64,000 bases of DNA from Alphaproteobacteria bacterium (GCA_021776235.1 JAJFGG010000009.1:53100-117099), one strand, 5' to 3'; shown: positions 1-9,609, numbered from the stretch's first letter. The notes: generated by a model from the letters alone, not told the origin. A program made the numbers and translations.

Positions 1-5
1 TTCTC

Positions 6-1085
6 ATGGGGCTTTGCGGCCTCATATCCGGCGGTCTGCTTGGCGCGGCCGCGCGGTACGGTGGGTTTTGCACCTTCGGCGCCATTGAAGATGGTTTTCT
101 GGCACGGGACTTTCGGCGCCTGCGGGCCTGGGCATTGGCGGTCAGTATCGCCATCCTGCTTGTCGGCGTGATGCAGTTCGTCGGGGTTGGCCGGATCGAG
201 GAATCATTTTATCTCGCCCCCCGCATAGCCTGGTTGTCAATCGTCGTCGGCGGCCTATTGTTTGGCTACGGCATGGCCATGGTGGGGACCTGCGGGCTTG
301 GCTCTTTGGTCCGCCTTGGCGGTGGCGATCTTCGTTCCCTGGTCATCATGATCGTCATGGGTCTGTTTGCCTACATGACGGCACGGGGCCTACTCGGGTT
401 GATCCGGATTAACTGGCTCGACCCAGTCGGCACATCCCTTGAAAGCATATCCGGACAGGGGTTGGCCCATATTGCGGCCAAGATGTTTGGCGTTGACCTG
501 CGGCTAAGTTGGCTCGTTACCGCATTATCGCTCGTAACCGCCATCTGGATCTGGTGCTTCAACAGCCGGAAATTCCGGGTCACTAAGCGTTTGCTGATCA
601 GCGCATTTGCAGGCGGGTTCGCCATTGCCTTTGGATTTTTTGCCACGGGCTATCTTGGTGACGATCCCTTTAATCCCCAGCGCGTCGTATCCAGTACATT
701 CGCGCTGCCGCCGGGCGAAGCATTGGTGTATCTCATGACATTTACCGGCGCGCATCTGGATTTTGGCATCGGCAGCGTCGCCGGTGTCGTGCTTGGCGCC
801 TTTGCTGTCGCTGCCGGCAGAAAACAAATTCGTTTTGAGGCCTTTGATGATCACCGCGAAATGCGCCGCCACCTGTTTGGCGCCGCACTCATGGGGTTCG
901 GCGGCGTAACCGCGATGGGTTGCACCATCGGGCAAGGCATGAGTGCCATGGCCGTGATGTCGGTTTCCGCGCCGCTCGTCCTGGCCAGCATTTTCCTCGG
1001 CGCCTGGATCGGCCTGCATAGTCTGATGGAGGGCTCGTTGATAGCCGGCTTGCGCATCGCCATGATCGATCACTGGCGCGGCTGA
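6..1085 (+). CDS. YeeE/YedE family (thiosulfate/sulfur) membrane transporter, possibly 5' truncated by the window edge
   Basis: This is an integral membrane protein of about 359 residues with many hydrophobic, glycine-rich helices. Three conserved cysteine-glycine motifs of the YeeE/YedE family are visible: GGFCTFGAIED (Cys22), GTCGLGSLVRLGGG (Cys96) and GCTIGQGMS (Cys307). In the thiosulfate transporter TsuA such cysteines relay the substrate through the pore, so import of a reduced sulfur compound is the family-based inference. The first visible ATG lies inside what should be the first membrane helix and only five bases precede it, so the true start may lie upstream of the window. A short hairpin follows the stop. 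The family assignment is firm, but the substrate is not known. Confidence 0.85.
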   Translation: MGLCGLISGGLLGAAARYGGFCTFGAIEDGFLARDFRRLRAWALAVSIAILLVGVMQFVGVGRIEESFYLAPRIAWLSIVVGGLLFGYGMAMVGTCGLGSLVRLGGGDLRSLVIMIVMGLFAYMTARGLLGLIRINWLDPVGTSLESISGQGLAHIAAKMFGVDLRLSWLVTALSLVTAIWIWCFNSRKFRVTKRLLISAFAGGFAIAFGFFATGYLGDDPFNPQRVVSSTFALPPGEALVYLMTFTGAHLDFGIGSVAGVVLGAFAVAAGRKQIRFEAFDDHREMRRHLFGAALMGFGGVTAMGCTIGQGMSAMAVMSVSAPLVLASIFLGAWIGLHSLMEGSLIAGLRIAMIDHWRG

Positions 1086-1086
1086 A

Positions 1087-1107
1087 CAGACGGCGTCTGA
1101 TTTATTT
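1087..1107 (+). terminator. weak terminator-like hairpin after the YeeE gene
   Basis: CAGAC and GTCTG form a 5-bp stem around GGC directly after the stop codon, followed by the T-rich run ATTTATTT. The stem is short, so this is only a possible intrinsic terminator for the transporter gene, which converges with the methyltransferase gene. Confidence 0.3.
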
Positions 1108-1259
1108 CGCTGATTCCATCACCAAAAATAACCCCGATTGTTCGTAGGCCCGGGAAAGACCGTTATGTTGGTCGCTGCCGCAAGGCAACCGATGTCGTGT
1201 GCCGGCACAGCCGACCAACGGACCGATTCTTGATCGCTTCATCGGCCAATGGAATATCG

Positions 1260-2066
1260 TCAGTTTCTGACGGCGACGGCTTTGAAAAACGTGTAACAAA
1301 ATACGCCATCGACTTCCGTCGTCCTGTACAGATCTTCGATGCCTGCATCAAAAGTGCTTGCAGTGACCAGTTCGGCATCAAGCGCAGCCTCACGTACACC
1401 TTCGATCATGGCGGTAAAGGTATCCCTGGTGAAGCCGTTGACGAGGCCGGGTTTGCTGGCGTCAACATAGACCATACGCGGACTGACGTTAATCGCGTCG
1501 AATCCCGCCTGGCGTAAGAGCGGGTAGAGCTCTCTTCCGATCAGCGCATTGCCGCCCGCTCGCCTTTGCAGTTCGACCTGACATTGTATGGCCTGCCTGG
1601 CTGCCTTGCTGTCCGGATAGAAATATGCCGAGTCATGATCACCTTCAATAACGGTGATGGTACCGCCGACCTTGAGAAGTCTTTTCAGCGCTTTCAGGGC
1701 CTGCCCCGGCCGCGAAAGATGCTCTAAGACGTGGCAGACGAACACATGATCAAAGGACTCTGGCTGAAAGTGCAAATCGAAAATATCTGCCCTTTCAAAA
1801 CGAACGTTGTTCACACCTGTGGACGTTACAGCCTTCGCCGCTTGGGCAATTGAAGCAGCAGAAATGTCGATGGATGTGAACAACGCATCCGGGCTGTTAC
1901 GGGCCAGGGTAACCGTTTGCGCGCCAACACCGCAGCCGGCTTCCAGAATGCGGCTGCCCTTTCGATAGTGGGTATCCCTATGCAAGAGCCCGACCAGCGC
2001 GTCGGCCTGATCCTGAAGCCGCCGGTTTTCTCTGGGGTCGTACCCGTGAACATAAGCTTGGTCCAT
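1260..2066 (-). CDS. class I SAM-dependent methyltransferase
   Basis: The 268-residue product has the Rossmann-type SAM-binding motif I (ILEAGCGVGAQT, residues about 40-51), an acidic post-I loop (SIDIS) and a following motif VFVCHVLEHLSRPG typical of small-molecule or UbiE/Methyltransf_11-type enzymes. The start was set at the internal ATG (MDQAYVHGYD...) because the family begins with this GYDPRE segment; a longer frame from 2129 adds 21 unconvincing residues. It converges on the YeeE gene and has no same-strand partner close by. The methyl acceptor cannot be told from the sequence. Confidence 0.82.
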   Translation of the reverse strand: MDQAYVHGYDPRENRRLQDQADALVGLLHRDTHYRKGSRILEAGCGVGAQTVTLARNSPDALFTSIDISAASIAQAAKAVTSTGVNNVRFERADIFDLHFQPESFDHVFVCHVLEHLSRPGQALKALKRLLKVGGTITVIEGDHDSAYFYPDSKAARQAIQCQVELQRRAGGNALIGRELYPLLRQAGFDAINVSPRMVYVDASKPGLVNGFTRDTFTAMIEGVREAALDAELVTASTFDAGIEDLYRTTEVDGVFCYTFFKAVAVRN

Positions 2067-2238
2067 GGCAACATACTTTCCTACGGCGCGCACGCCATGC
2101 CACCGATGCACGTTGCACTGAACAGGCAACTATGGCGGGCTTGCGTTCCTTTCTTCCTGTCCAGCATGGCATCCCGCGCATAGAACGGCCGGTCAAGCAA
2201 GATAAGCCGGCGTTACGGCTACACACGGTCTTGACCTG

Positions 2239-3318
2239 CTAGGCAACCTTGGGCAGCACCTCGTTCTTGAGCAGTGACATGGATTGGTGCCAGGCTTCGT
2301 AGGGTTCCCATTCGTGGCCCATTGCGAGAAGGGTACCGAACGCGCCGACCTCGCCCGTCAGGTCGTTGAGTTTTTGCGCCACCTCATCGACGCTGCCGAC
2401 GATAAACACATTATCGACAAGGTAATCCATGGTCACGTCACTGTCCGCCATGTCCGGGTCGTTCTTCAGAAGTTGCAGCATGCCGACCTTTGGCAGCAGG
2501 CGCAAAAAATACTGTTCGAAATCGCGGGCCATGACGCCGCTTAGCGCCTGTTTTCGCGCTTCGGCGCCGGTCTCGGCGACGAATATTTCCCGCGCCACCC
2601 GCCAGGCACCACGATCGGCGGTTCGCCCGGCCTCGCTGGCGCCTTCCTCGATGGCGTCCCAATGGGTCTTCAGCAGGACCGGAGGGATCAGGTTAATGGA
2701 CATGGGAATCCAGCCCCGGCTGCCGGCCATCTTGAGGGTCGGCGAGCGCGGCGACACGCCGGCCACGGCGATCGGCGGGTGTGGCGTCTGGTAGGGACGG
2801 ATATGGGCGCGCAGGCCGATGTCTTCCTCGGTCTCGGGTATGGTAAACTTCCACCAATCGCTCTCGTAGACTCCCGGCTTTGGATCGGCCCACATTTGCA
2901 GGATGGTGTCCAGCGACGCGCGGGTATAGGCGGCGTTGTCCACCGTCGCATCGTCGCCCCAATAGCCGAATACCTGCATGTCGCCGGGAAAGCTGCCGGT
3001 GCCAATGCCCCAGTTGAACCGGCCCTCGGCCATATGGTCCAACTGCGCAATCCGGTTGGCCAGAGCGAAGGGGTTGTGGTTCGGCATACAGCTGACACCC
3101 GTACCCAGGCGGATCTGCTTGGTCAGGGCAATGGCCTGCGCGATGAACAATTCCGGCGATGGGATGTTCTCCCACTCGGACGTGAAATGCTCGCCGATCC
3201 AGGCTTCGGCATAACCAAGCGCGTCGAGCGCGACAATCTGCGCCATGTCCGATTTAAGGGTCTCGGTGAAATTGGACCCCGGCGGGTGCAGAGGCATGGT
3301 GAACAGGCCAAGTTGCAT
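2239..3318 (-). CDS. LLM class (luciferase-like) flavin-dependent oxidoreductase
   Basis: The 359-residue protein begins MQLGLFTMPLHPPG and carries AWIGEHF and the RFNWGIGTG segment, which are hallmarks of the bacterial luciferase-like TIM-barrel family that uses reduced FMN or F420 for oxygenation or reduction. The start is the ATG preceded by AGGAGAGCG. The amidase gene lies 50 bases upstream on the same strand, so the two are probably co-transcribed and may act on the same nitrogenous substrate. A related LLM enzyme occurs at 24101. FMN with a partner reductase is the more likely cofactor in a proteobacterium; the substrate is unknown. Confidence 0.85.
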   Translation of the reverse strand: MQLGLFTMPLHPPGSNFTETLKSDMAQIVALDALGYAEAWIGEHFTSEWENIPSPELFIAQAIALTKQIRLGTGVSCMPNHNPFALANRIAQLDHMAEGRFNWGIGTGSFPGDMQVFGYWGDDATVDNAAYTRASLDTILQMWADPKPGVYESDWWKFTIPETEEDIGLRAHIRPYQTPHPPIAVAGVSPRSPTLKMAGSRGWIPMSINLIPPVLLKTHWDAIEEGASEAGRTADRGAWRVAREIFVAETGAEARKQALSGVMARDFEQYFLRLLPKVGMLQLLKNDPDMADSDVTMDYLVDNVFIVGSVDEVAQKLNDLTGEVGAFGTLLAMGHEWEPYEAWHQSMSLLKNEVLPKVA

Positions 3319-3368
3319 GGAACGCTCTCCTAGATGCGCGGGCGGCCCGGCCAGACCGCCCACAACTG

Positions 3369-4769
3369 TCAAACGGCCGGATGCCGATGATGCCAGTCGG
3401 TCTCGCGCTGATAGGCGTGGCCGGCCCGGACCAGGACGTCTTCTTCCATATGCCGACCGACAAACTGGATCGCGACCGGCATGCCGGATTTGGTAAAGCC
3501 TGACGGCATGGTCAGGGCCGGGCTGCCTGTCAAATCGAACGGCGCGGTAAATCGCAGCAGGGATGACAACAGTTCCGGGTCTTCACCCAACGCTTCCAGC
3601 TGTTTCCACGTCGGCGACGCCGCAGCCTGGGCCGGAATGACAAGGACATCAATGTCGTCGAACATGGCCCGCACCTGGCCGCAGAAATCATGCCGGTGCA
3701 GCAGAATTTCCTGGTAGTCCGTCGCCGATAGCGAATGTCCAAGATCGATCAGTCCCGCCAGGGCAGAGCCATAACGGTCTTTCCGTTTCGGATAGGTATC
3801 GCGATGGGCATGGGCCGTCTCGATACCGCAATGGGCGGACCACTCGTCCACCACCACGTCGGTGTCCGGGAACGTCACTTCCCGTAGATCAGCGCCCTGC
3901 GCTTTGAGCACGGCCAATGCGTCCCTGACCGTGGCAACCATATCGCCGTCCGCGCCGCGGCGGTTGTATTTCGGATCGAAGCCAATGCGAAGGCCATTGA
4001 GGCCGCGTTCCAGCCCCGCCAGATAGTTCGGCACCGGCACGGTGGCGGCCGTCGGATCTTTCCCATCAGCGCCAGCGATCACACCCAGAACAGCGCCTGT
4101 GTCCGCCGCGCTACGGCACATCGGTCCGACATGATCAAGCGTGGGCGCCAGATCAAAGACGCCGTGGCGCGAGACCCGGCCCCAGGTCGGTTTCAACCCC
4201 GTCACGCCGTTCGCCGCCGAGGGAAAGCGGATCGACCCGCCGGTATCGGAGCCAAGGGAAGCAAAACACAGGCCGGCCGCAGTCGCGACGCCGGAGCCCG
4301 AGGACGAGGCCCCCGGCCAATGATCGCGGTGCCAGGGATTCACCGGCGGCGTAATATCCGGATGATGGTCGGCAAAGGCGCCCTCTGTCATCTGCAACTT
4401 GCCCAGCAGGACGGCGCCCGCGTCCGCGAACCGTTTCACCACCGTGGCGTCGAACTTTGGCTTGAAATTCTTGTGAATGGCCATGCCCGCCGCCGTGGCG
4501 ACACCCTTGGTGAAACAAAGATCCTTTACCGCGATCGGGACGCCATGCAGCGGCCCTTTGATCCGGCCGCGCGAAATTTCCGCTTCGGCCTTTTTCGCCT
4601 GTTTCAGGGCCAGCTCCGCCGTCACCGTTGCGTAGGACTTTAGCCGCTTGTCCTTGGCCGAGATGCGTTTCAGCATGTGTTCGGTCAGCTCGACCGGCGA
4701 GATTTCCTTGCGGTGAAGCCGTTGCGCGACATCCAACAAGCCGCCGTAGTGTGCATTTCTGGTTCCCAT
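3369..4769 (-). CDS. amidase signature family hydrolase
   Basis: The 466-residue protein has the full amidase signature. Lys82 sits in PIAVKDLCF, the cis-serine Ser155 in GASSSGSG and the nucleophile Ser179 in GSDTGGSIR, with the family's 24-residue spacing between the two serines. It is therefore expected to hydrolyse a carboxamide to acid and ammonia. It is unlikely to be GatA because no gatB or gatC lies nearby and it is paired with an LLM oxidoreductase gene. The start at 4769 was chosen because GGAGG lies just upstream; two earlier in-frame ATGs sit before that site. Two other amidases lie at 13000 and 39205. Confidence 0.88.
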   Translation of the reverse strand: MGTRNAHYGGLLDVAQRLHRKEISPVELTEHMLKRISAKDKRLKSYATVTAELALKQAKKAEAEISRGRIKGPLHGVPIAVKDLCFTKGVATAAGMAIHKNFKPKFDATVVKRFADAGAVLLGKLQMTEGAFADHHPDITPPVNPWHRDHWPGASSSGSGVATAAGLCFASLGSDTGGSIRFPSAANGVTGLKPTWGRVSRHGVFDLAPTLDHVGPMCRSAADTGAVLGVIAGADGKDPTAATVPVPNYLAGLERGLNGLRIGFDPKYNRRGADGDMVATVRDALAVLKAQGADLREVTFPDTDVVVDEWSAHCGIETAHAHRDTYPKRKDRYGSALAGLIDLGHSLSATDYQEILLHRHDFCGQVRAMFDDIDVLVIPAQAAASPTWKQLEALGEDPELLSSLLRFTAPFDLTGSPALTMPSGFTKSGMPVAIQFVGRHMEEDVLVRAGHAYQRETDWHHRHPAV

Positions 4770-4858
4770 ACCGTCCTCCATAGCCATGCCCCGTCGAGGC
4801 AGTGTAGCATGGCCGGTACTTTCTTAGGAACAACCGGCATTGAGAGGAAACGCGCGGC

Positions 4859-5242
4859 ATGGCGGTCATCGGTATTGAAGAGATATTCCTCAAGGTCAAG
4901 GACATGGAGAAGGCAATCGAATTCTATCACGGCATGCTCGGCATTCCGTTGGACAAGCAGGACGAGGAACGAACCTATTTACAGGCCGAGCGTGGCCACA
5001 TCGTTCTGCAAATGGAAAACAACACCGGTCGCCATCAGGGTGGCGGACCGCTGCACTATGCCATGACCGTGACGGAAGAGAACTTCGACGAGATCCTGGA
5101 AAAATTTGTGGGCAGCCGTTATTTCACACGTGGCCCTTACGGCGAGAGGGGCAAGGGCAGGGCACTCTTCATGATGGATCCCGATGGCAACGAGACCGAG
5201 GTGAACACCCGGTATCTTTATGGTGTGCCCCAGCGCGAATGA
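4859..5242 (+). CDS. VOC family (glyoxalase/bleomycin-resistance fold) protein
   Basis: The 127-residue product has the paired beta-alpha-beta-beta-beta layout of the VOC superfamily. The N-terminal half includes IFLKVKDMEKAIEFYHGMLG and the C-terminal half HYAMTV followed by FMMDPDGNETEV. The final glutamate is typical of a metal ligand. GAGGAAA precedes the ATG. It is divergent from the amidase gene with about 90 bases between the starts. Lyase, isomerase or dioxygenase activity cannot be separated by sequence alone. Confidence 0.8.
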   Translation: MAVIGIEEIFLKVKDMEKAIEFYHGMLGIPLDKQDEERTYLQAERGHIVLQMENNTGRHQGGGPLHYAMTVTEENFDEILEKFVGSRYFTRGPYGERGKGRALFMMDPDGNETEVNTRYLYGVPQRE

Positions 5243-5349
5243 CGGGAAAAGACCACCGCATTACAGGGTTATCCCGATAAACCTCTTATCTGAGTGGTTA
5301 AACAGTTTCGCCTCCTGCAGAAACCTGCAGGGACGGATGGGCCGCAAAG

Positions 5350-5838
5350 TTACGGCGTCTTGCGAAAGAATTCCGGGCGGTCTCGGACCGGATCCAGCAG
5401 CGACCAGTCACCTTGGTTCAGAGTATAGCCAAGAGGATGCGGCGGCCGGGCTTCCATATCCAGGGCGCGCATGACCCGGTCGTCCCGATAGTAACATTGT
5501 GCCGTAATGGCGGCCAAAAGGCCGGCCTCTGCCGGATGCCGCTGGCGAAAGGTTTCAGCGACACCTGCCAGTACGTCCTGGTCCAGGGGAAGCGCCCCGA
5601 AATCCCCATCCTGGCAGTCCTGCGATACCTCGTCGAGGGCCGACAAGGCCGTGCTTACTTCAACCTGCTGCGATCTGGCAGTGGCCAGGATATCGGTGAA
5701 AATCGCCGTATCACCCGCGCTTGGCAGGCCATATTCCTGGCTGGCGGGAATAATCATTTCTACCAGGGTTTTCAGGGCCTGGGTCTCCTCGGCCGTGAAC
5801 GATTCCCCGGCCGCATCGGTGCTGTGTTGATCACCCAT
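5350..5838 (-). CDS. gluconate 2-dehydrogenase subunit 3 family protein
   Basis: The 162-residue protein contains the pattern ETQALKTLVEMIIPA followed by GLPSAGD, characteristic of the small subunit 3 that accompanies membrane-bound GMC dehydrogenases. It starts 9 bases after the stop codon of the GMC oxidoreductase gene, so the two form a translationally close pair. In this family the small subunit is often exported with a Tat signal and helps secrete the flavoprotein; no clear twin-arginine signal is visible here, so this complex may be cytoplasmic. The function is inferred from the pairing. Confidence 0.78.
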   Translation of the reverse strand: MGDQHSTDAAGESFTAEETQALKTLVEMIIPASQEYGLPSAGDTAIFTDILATARSQQVEVSTALSALDEVSQDCQDGDFGALPLDQDVLAGVAETFRQRHPAEAGLLAAITAQCYYRDDRVMRALDMEARPPHPLGYTLNQGDWSLLDPVRDRPEFFRKTP

Positions 5839-5847
5839 AATCTGTCC

Positions 5848-7452
5848 CTAATCGAAAAGGTTGGCCAGCCGCTGTTTCATTTGCTCGGCAATGTAAAGCG
5901 CCAGGGCCTGAATGGTGCGGGTGGGATTGACCCCGGCGGAGGTCACGAAGATGCTGCCATCAACCACGAACAGGTTTTTCACATCATGACTGCGACCCCA
6001 ATCGTTGACCACGGATCGTGCGGGATCCAGGCCCATGCGGGCCGTGCCCATCAGATGCCAGCCGCCATAACTGATCGGAGCCTGGGTCATGATGTCACGG
6101 GCACCGGCCGCGCGCAGCACTTCGCTGCCGCGCTCTATGGCGTGGTCCATCATCTTTCTGCTGTTCTGGCTCAGGGTATAACTGATCTTCGGCGCCGGGA
6201 TACCGTCGCTGTCCGTCAGTTCCGGATCCAGCGTAACCCGGTTGTGTTCTTCCGGCAGGTCCTCGCAGATCGCCACCATGCCGGCGATGCGGTTGAACAG
6301 ACCCCGAAAAGCCTGGTGATGCCCTACCCCCCAGGGAATCCTGCCGCGCTGCAGTCCCATCAAAGCGGTCGAAACCGGGCCGAAGCCACGGTGAATTTCA
6401 AACGTGTAGCCGCGCACGAAATCCCGCGCCGCATCGGTTTCGTAAAATTCCTGACTGCGGATGCACTTGCCGGGGCCTTTATAGCCATCAAGCGCTTCAT
6501 CGAAGACGCCCATGATCGAGGCATAGGGGTGAAACATCAGGTTCCTGCCGACCAATCCGCTGCTGTTGGCCAGGCCATCGGGAAACGCCGTGGATTTTGA
6601 ATTAAGCAAAATGCGCGGCGTGCCCACACCGTTGCAGGCGAGCACCACCACATGGGCCTGCAAGGCCTGTTCGACCCCATCGCCATCATAATAGATGACG
6701 CCCGTGGCCATGCCGTCAGCATCCACGGTGATCTCCCGCACCCGGCAGCGCGTGCGCAGTTCGACGCCGGCGCGGATGGCATGGGGCCAATAGGTGATAT
6801 CCGTACTGGCCTTGGCGCCCTGGGCGCAACCGCTGACGCAGGCGCCCAGATTTATGCATTTGTCACGGCCGTCATAAGGCTCGGTGGCGATGGCGGTGTC
6901 GGACGGCCACCAATGCCAGTTCAGCTTGTTGAAGCCCCTGGCGATGGCTTCCCCCGATTTGCCCAGGGGCAGGGGCGGCATCCGCTTGACGTTATCCCCC
7001 GGATAGGCGGGGTCGCCGGGCAAACCGGCAACACCCATCATGCGGTCGTTCTCGGCGTAGTGGGGCGCCAGCGTGGCGCAATCGATGGGCCAGTCGTCGG
7101 CCACGCCGTCAAGACTGTTGACCCGAAAGTCGGAAGGATGAAAGCGGGGGAAATGTCCGGCATAAAGAACCGTACCGCCGCCAACGCCATTATAATTGGC
7201 CACTTTGATGGGCGAGTCTTCTTCCGCGATGGGATAGTCGGCGGCAAGCCGGCGCTGATTGGGACTGATGGCGAAGTCACTCTGCCCGCGGGCCTCCCAG
7301 TCGCGCCCGGTGCTGGGATAATCCGCCGGTTTCATCATATCACCTTGTTCAAGGCAGACGATCCGCATGCGGGTTTCGGCCAGGCTCCACGCTACTGCCG
7401 CGCCGGACGCGCCGGCGCCGATAATCAGTACATCAATGGGTTGCTCGGTCAT
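5848..7452 (-). CDS. GMC family FAD-dependent oxidoreductase (gluconate dehydrogenase large-subunit type)
   Basis: The 534-residue flavoprotein opens with the dinucleotide motif IIGAGASGAAVAWSL and has the GMC segment GVGGGTVLYAGHFPRF. The active-site pair is present at the C terminus: His in GGWHLMGTARMG and Asn in GVNPTRTIQA. A cysteine-containing loop (NLGACVSGCAQGA) is typical of sorbitol/gluconate dehydrogenase-like members. GGGAGTCTGA precedes the start. It would oxidise an alcohol or sugar acid and pass electrons on through its subunit 3 partner downstream. No cytochrome c subunit lies in the neighbourhood. Confidence 0.87.
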   Translation of the reverse strand: MTEQPIDVLIIGAGASGAAVAWSLAETRMRIVCLEQGDMMKPADYPSTGRDWEARGQSDFAISPNQRRLAADYPIAEEDSPIKVANYNGVGGGTVLYAGHFPRFHPSDFRVNSLDGVADDWPIDCATLAPHYAENDRMMGVAGLPGDPAYPGDNVKRMPPLPLGKSGEAIARGFNKLNWHWWPSDTAIATEPYDGRDKCINLGACVSGCAQGAKASTDITYWPHAIRAGVELRTRCRVREITVDADGMATGVIYYDGDGVEQALQAHVVVLACNGVGTPRILLNSKSTAFPDGLANSSGLVGRNLMFHPYASIMGVFDEALDGYKGPGKCIRSQEFYETDAARDFVRGYTFEIHRGFGPVSTALMGLQRGRIPWGVGHHQAFRGLFNRIAGMVAICEDLPEEHNRVTLDPELTDSDGIPAPKISYTLSQNSRKMMDHAIERGSEVLRAAGARDIMTQAPISYGGWHLMGTARMGLDPARSVVNDWGRSHDVKNLFVVDGSIFVTSAGVNPTRTIQALALYIAEQMKQRLANLFD

Positions 7453-7505
7453 TCAGACTCCCGATGCCAGGGGCGGAATTGCGATCAAGGATGCCGCTAA
7501 AAATC

Positions 7506-8480
7506 CTACGGCGCCAGCATGATCTTGCCAATGGTGTCACGGCGCAGCAACGTCTCCATCGCCGCGGCGCCATCGGCCATGGGAAAGGTACGGGCGATTG
7601 GCGCCCGTAGACCGCTATCGCCCAGCAGTTTCACGATGGCCTCGTTCATTTCGATGAAGGCCGCCGGATCGCGTTTCATCCAGCCGCCCAGGAACGAGCC
7701 GATCACCGCGCAGTTTTTCAACAAAGGCAGATTGGTTGGCGCATCCGCAATACGGCCGCTGGCGAAACCAAGCACCAGGATACGGCCGAACATGTTGATG
7801 CAACGCAGGCTCTGATCGAAAATATCGCCGCCGATCACTTCAAAAATCACATCGGCACCGTCGCCGCCGGTCAACTCGTTGACCCGGTCCTTGAAGCTCT
7901 CGCGAGAGTAGTCGATGGTTTCCGTAAAACCATTATCGTGCAGGAAGGCGGCCTTCTCCGGACTGCCGACGGCGCCAATAACCCGGGCGCCGAGGTGGCG
8001 GCCCAACTGCATGGCGGAAAAACCGATGCCACCGGTAGCACCGGTGACCACAAGTGTTTCACCTGCTGCCAGGTGGGCCCGTTTGACCAGGGCCAGATAG
8101 GACGGACTGAAGGTAAGCCGGAAGGCTGCCGCCTGCTCGTCATCGACGTTGTCCGGTGTCGCGACGACCGCCTCCTCGCCGACCACTCTCTCCTCGACGA
8201 AGGCGCCGAAATAATCCAGTGCCGAGATGCGCTGACCGACCCGGACACGGGTGACTTCCGACCCGACCTCGGTGACAACGCCGGCAGATACCGCGCCGGG
8301 CACAAAGGGTAAAGGCGGCTTGAGCTGATACATGCCACGCACCATGAGGGTGTCCATGAATCCCAGCGTGCCAACCGCGGTACGGTAGCGGACCTGCATC
8401 GGCCCGCAGATTTGGCCCGGAACATCGGTCCAGGCGAGTTCGCTGATGGGCCCGAATCTTTCGCAAAGAAGCGCTTTCAT
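7506..8480 (-). CDS. NADPH:quinone oxidoreductase-like zinc-free medium-chain dehydrogenase
   Basis: The 324-residue MDR-family protein begins MKALLCERFGPISELAW and carries the cofactor-binding signature VTGATGGIGFSAMQLGRHLG. The cysteine-rich structural zinc loop of alcohol dehydrogenases is absent, so it resembles the NADPH:quinone reductase or enoyl-reductase branch. The chosen ATG follows TTGGAGG; a longer frame from 8510 adds ten residues without support. It lies just upstream of the GMC gene on the same strand, about 50 bases away, and could be part of that transcription unit. Confidence 0.83.
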   Translation of the reverse strand: MKALLCERFGPISELAWTDVPGQICGPMQVRYRTAVGTLGFMDTLMVRGMYQLKPPLPFVPGAVSAGVVTEVGSEVTRVRVGQRISALDYFGAFVEERVVGEEAVVATPDNVDDEQAAAFRLTFSPSYLALVKRAHLAAGETLVVTGATGGIGFSAMQLGRHLGARVIGAVGSPEKAAFLHDNGFTETIDYSRESFKDRVNELTGGDGADVIFEVIGGDIFDQSLRCINMFGRILVLGFASGRIADAPTNLPLLKNCAVIGSFLGGWMKRDPAAFIEMNEAIVKLLGDSGLRAPIARTFPMADGAAAMETLLRRDTIGKIMLAP

Positions 8481-8652
8481 AAATCCTCCAAGTGATCTAG
8501 CGGCGGCCAATCTAGCCGATATTCAGTATCCATTGAGTCCCGGCCCGTAATGAATGGCAAAAATGATCGCGGGAACCTGTTAACCATTTTTTTGCCGAAG
8601 CATGGGAGTCTCGCCGGTCTACGGGTAACGATCATGGCAATTCGTAGCGTCA

Positions 8653-9528
8653 ATGGCAGAAAAGACAGAAAAACTTTCTCATCCTGTTGAGAACAAAGCG
8701 CACGCTCCACACAGTGCCGACGATTGGGAAATTCTCTTCGAAGATCCCGAGAACGGTTTATTGGCGATGATCGAGCAAACGCCAAGCATGGATGCTCTGG
8801 AACGATGCGCCAATTTCGCGTTGACCAAGCTGTTGGTGCATGCGGATGAAAGCGCCCGGCTGTCGGATTATGAGCAGCAGTTGGCGGTGATCGTAGGATC
8901 CGACGCCGGCGACCGCGACATAAAGCGGGCTCGTGTGGAAGTTACCGCGCTTCTGCGGCAGTTGAAGGAAGACAGCATACGGGCCACGGAGCAGCAGCGC
9001 GATACACCTCAAACGCCAAAGCGCAGGAAACCCGCCGGCAAGAAGGCTACCACCGGCCGGGCCCGGCGTAACGCCTCTGGGCAGAAAAGGCGCACCCGGC
9101 CGACCCGGGGATGGCAAATTGCCCGCTTCAACAAATTCGGCATCATTATTACTTCAGCCCTGGCCTTGGCGGCGGTGGCCATACTGGCGTTCAGTTTGCA
9201 AAGCCCGGAACTGCCGGCGCGTGAGCGCAAGGCGGTTATCGCCTTACTGCGAGCCTATGGCGAAACTATAAGGCCTGACCAAAGCTGGAAGATCGAGGGA
9301 AGCCGGCTCACGGCAGATGACAAATTCGAGCTCGTCTTTGGGCTGACCAGCGAACGGCACCTTTTTTTGCTGCATTCGCTGAGTCCAATGAAACTGGCGA
9401 AATTTGCCACCAGGTTCTGCCCGACGGAGGGCGAACTTCTGGAAAAGATCAGCCGCTATGAAAGACCGATCAGGATCAAGATAAAGGAAGGCCGCAAAGT
9501 CCTGACCAGCGCCTCATGTCCAATCTAA
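8653..9528 (+). CDS. hypothetical protein with one membrane segment and a basic linker
   Basis: I do not recognise this 291-residue protein. Residues 1-120 are acidic and helical, residues about 122-160 form a very Lys/Arg/Pro-rich linker, and residues about 162-182 form one hydrophobic segment (FGIIITSALALAAVAILAF). About 110 residues follow. The charge pattern would place the basic N-terminal part in the cytoplasm and the C-terminal domain outside. The C-terminal part contains a cysteine pair far apart (RFCPTE and SASCPI) that could form a periplasmic disulfide. It is divergent from the MDR gene and no partner gene is adjacent. Codon use is normal for the window, supporting a real gene. Confidence 0.6.
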   Translation: MAEKTEKLSHPVENKAHAPHSADDWEILFEDPENGLLAMIEQTPSMDALERCANFALTKLLVHADESARLSDYEQQLAVIVGSDAGDRDIKRARVEVTALLRQLKEDSIRATEQQRDTPQTPKRRKPAGKKATTGRARRNASGQKRRTRPTRGWQIARFNKFGIIITSALALAAVAILAFSLQSPELPARERKAVIALLRAYGETIRPDQSWKIEGSRLTADDKFELVFGLTSERHLFLLHSLSPMKLAKFATRFCPTEGELLEKISRYERPIRIKIKEGRKVLTSASCPI

Positions 9529-9609
9529 TTGGGGCGCAAGCGGCGATATTTGACCCCTCCCGCTGAACGGGAAATCTCCCCGTTCATCGTACAAATTGGC
9601 AATCAAGCC

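Noticed and set aside
2662..3333. Plus-strand open frame opposite the LLM oxidoreductase
   Set aside because: It has no family-like segments and sits fully inside a well supported gene on the other strand.
5413..6600. Long plus-strand open frame of 395 codons
   Set aside because: It lies opposite the GMC oxidoreductase and its small subunit, has no recognisable domain, and arises from the GC-rich third positions of those genes.
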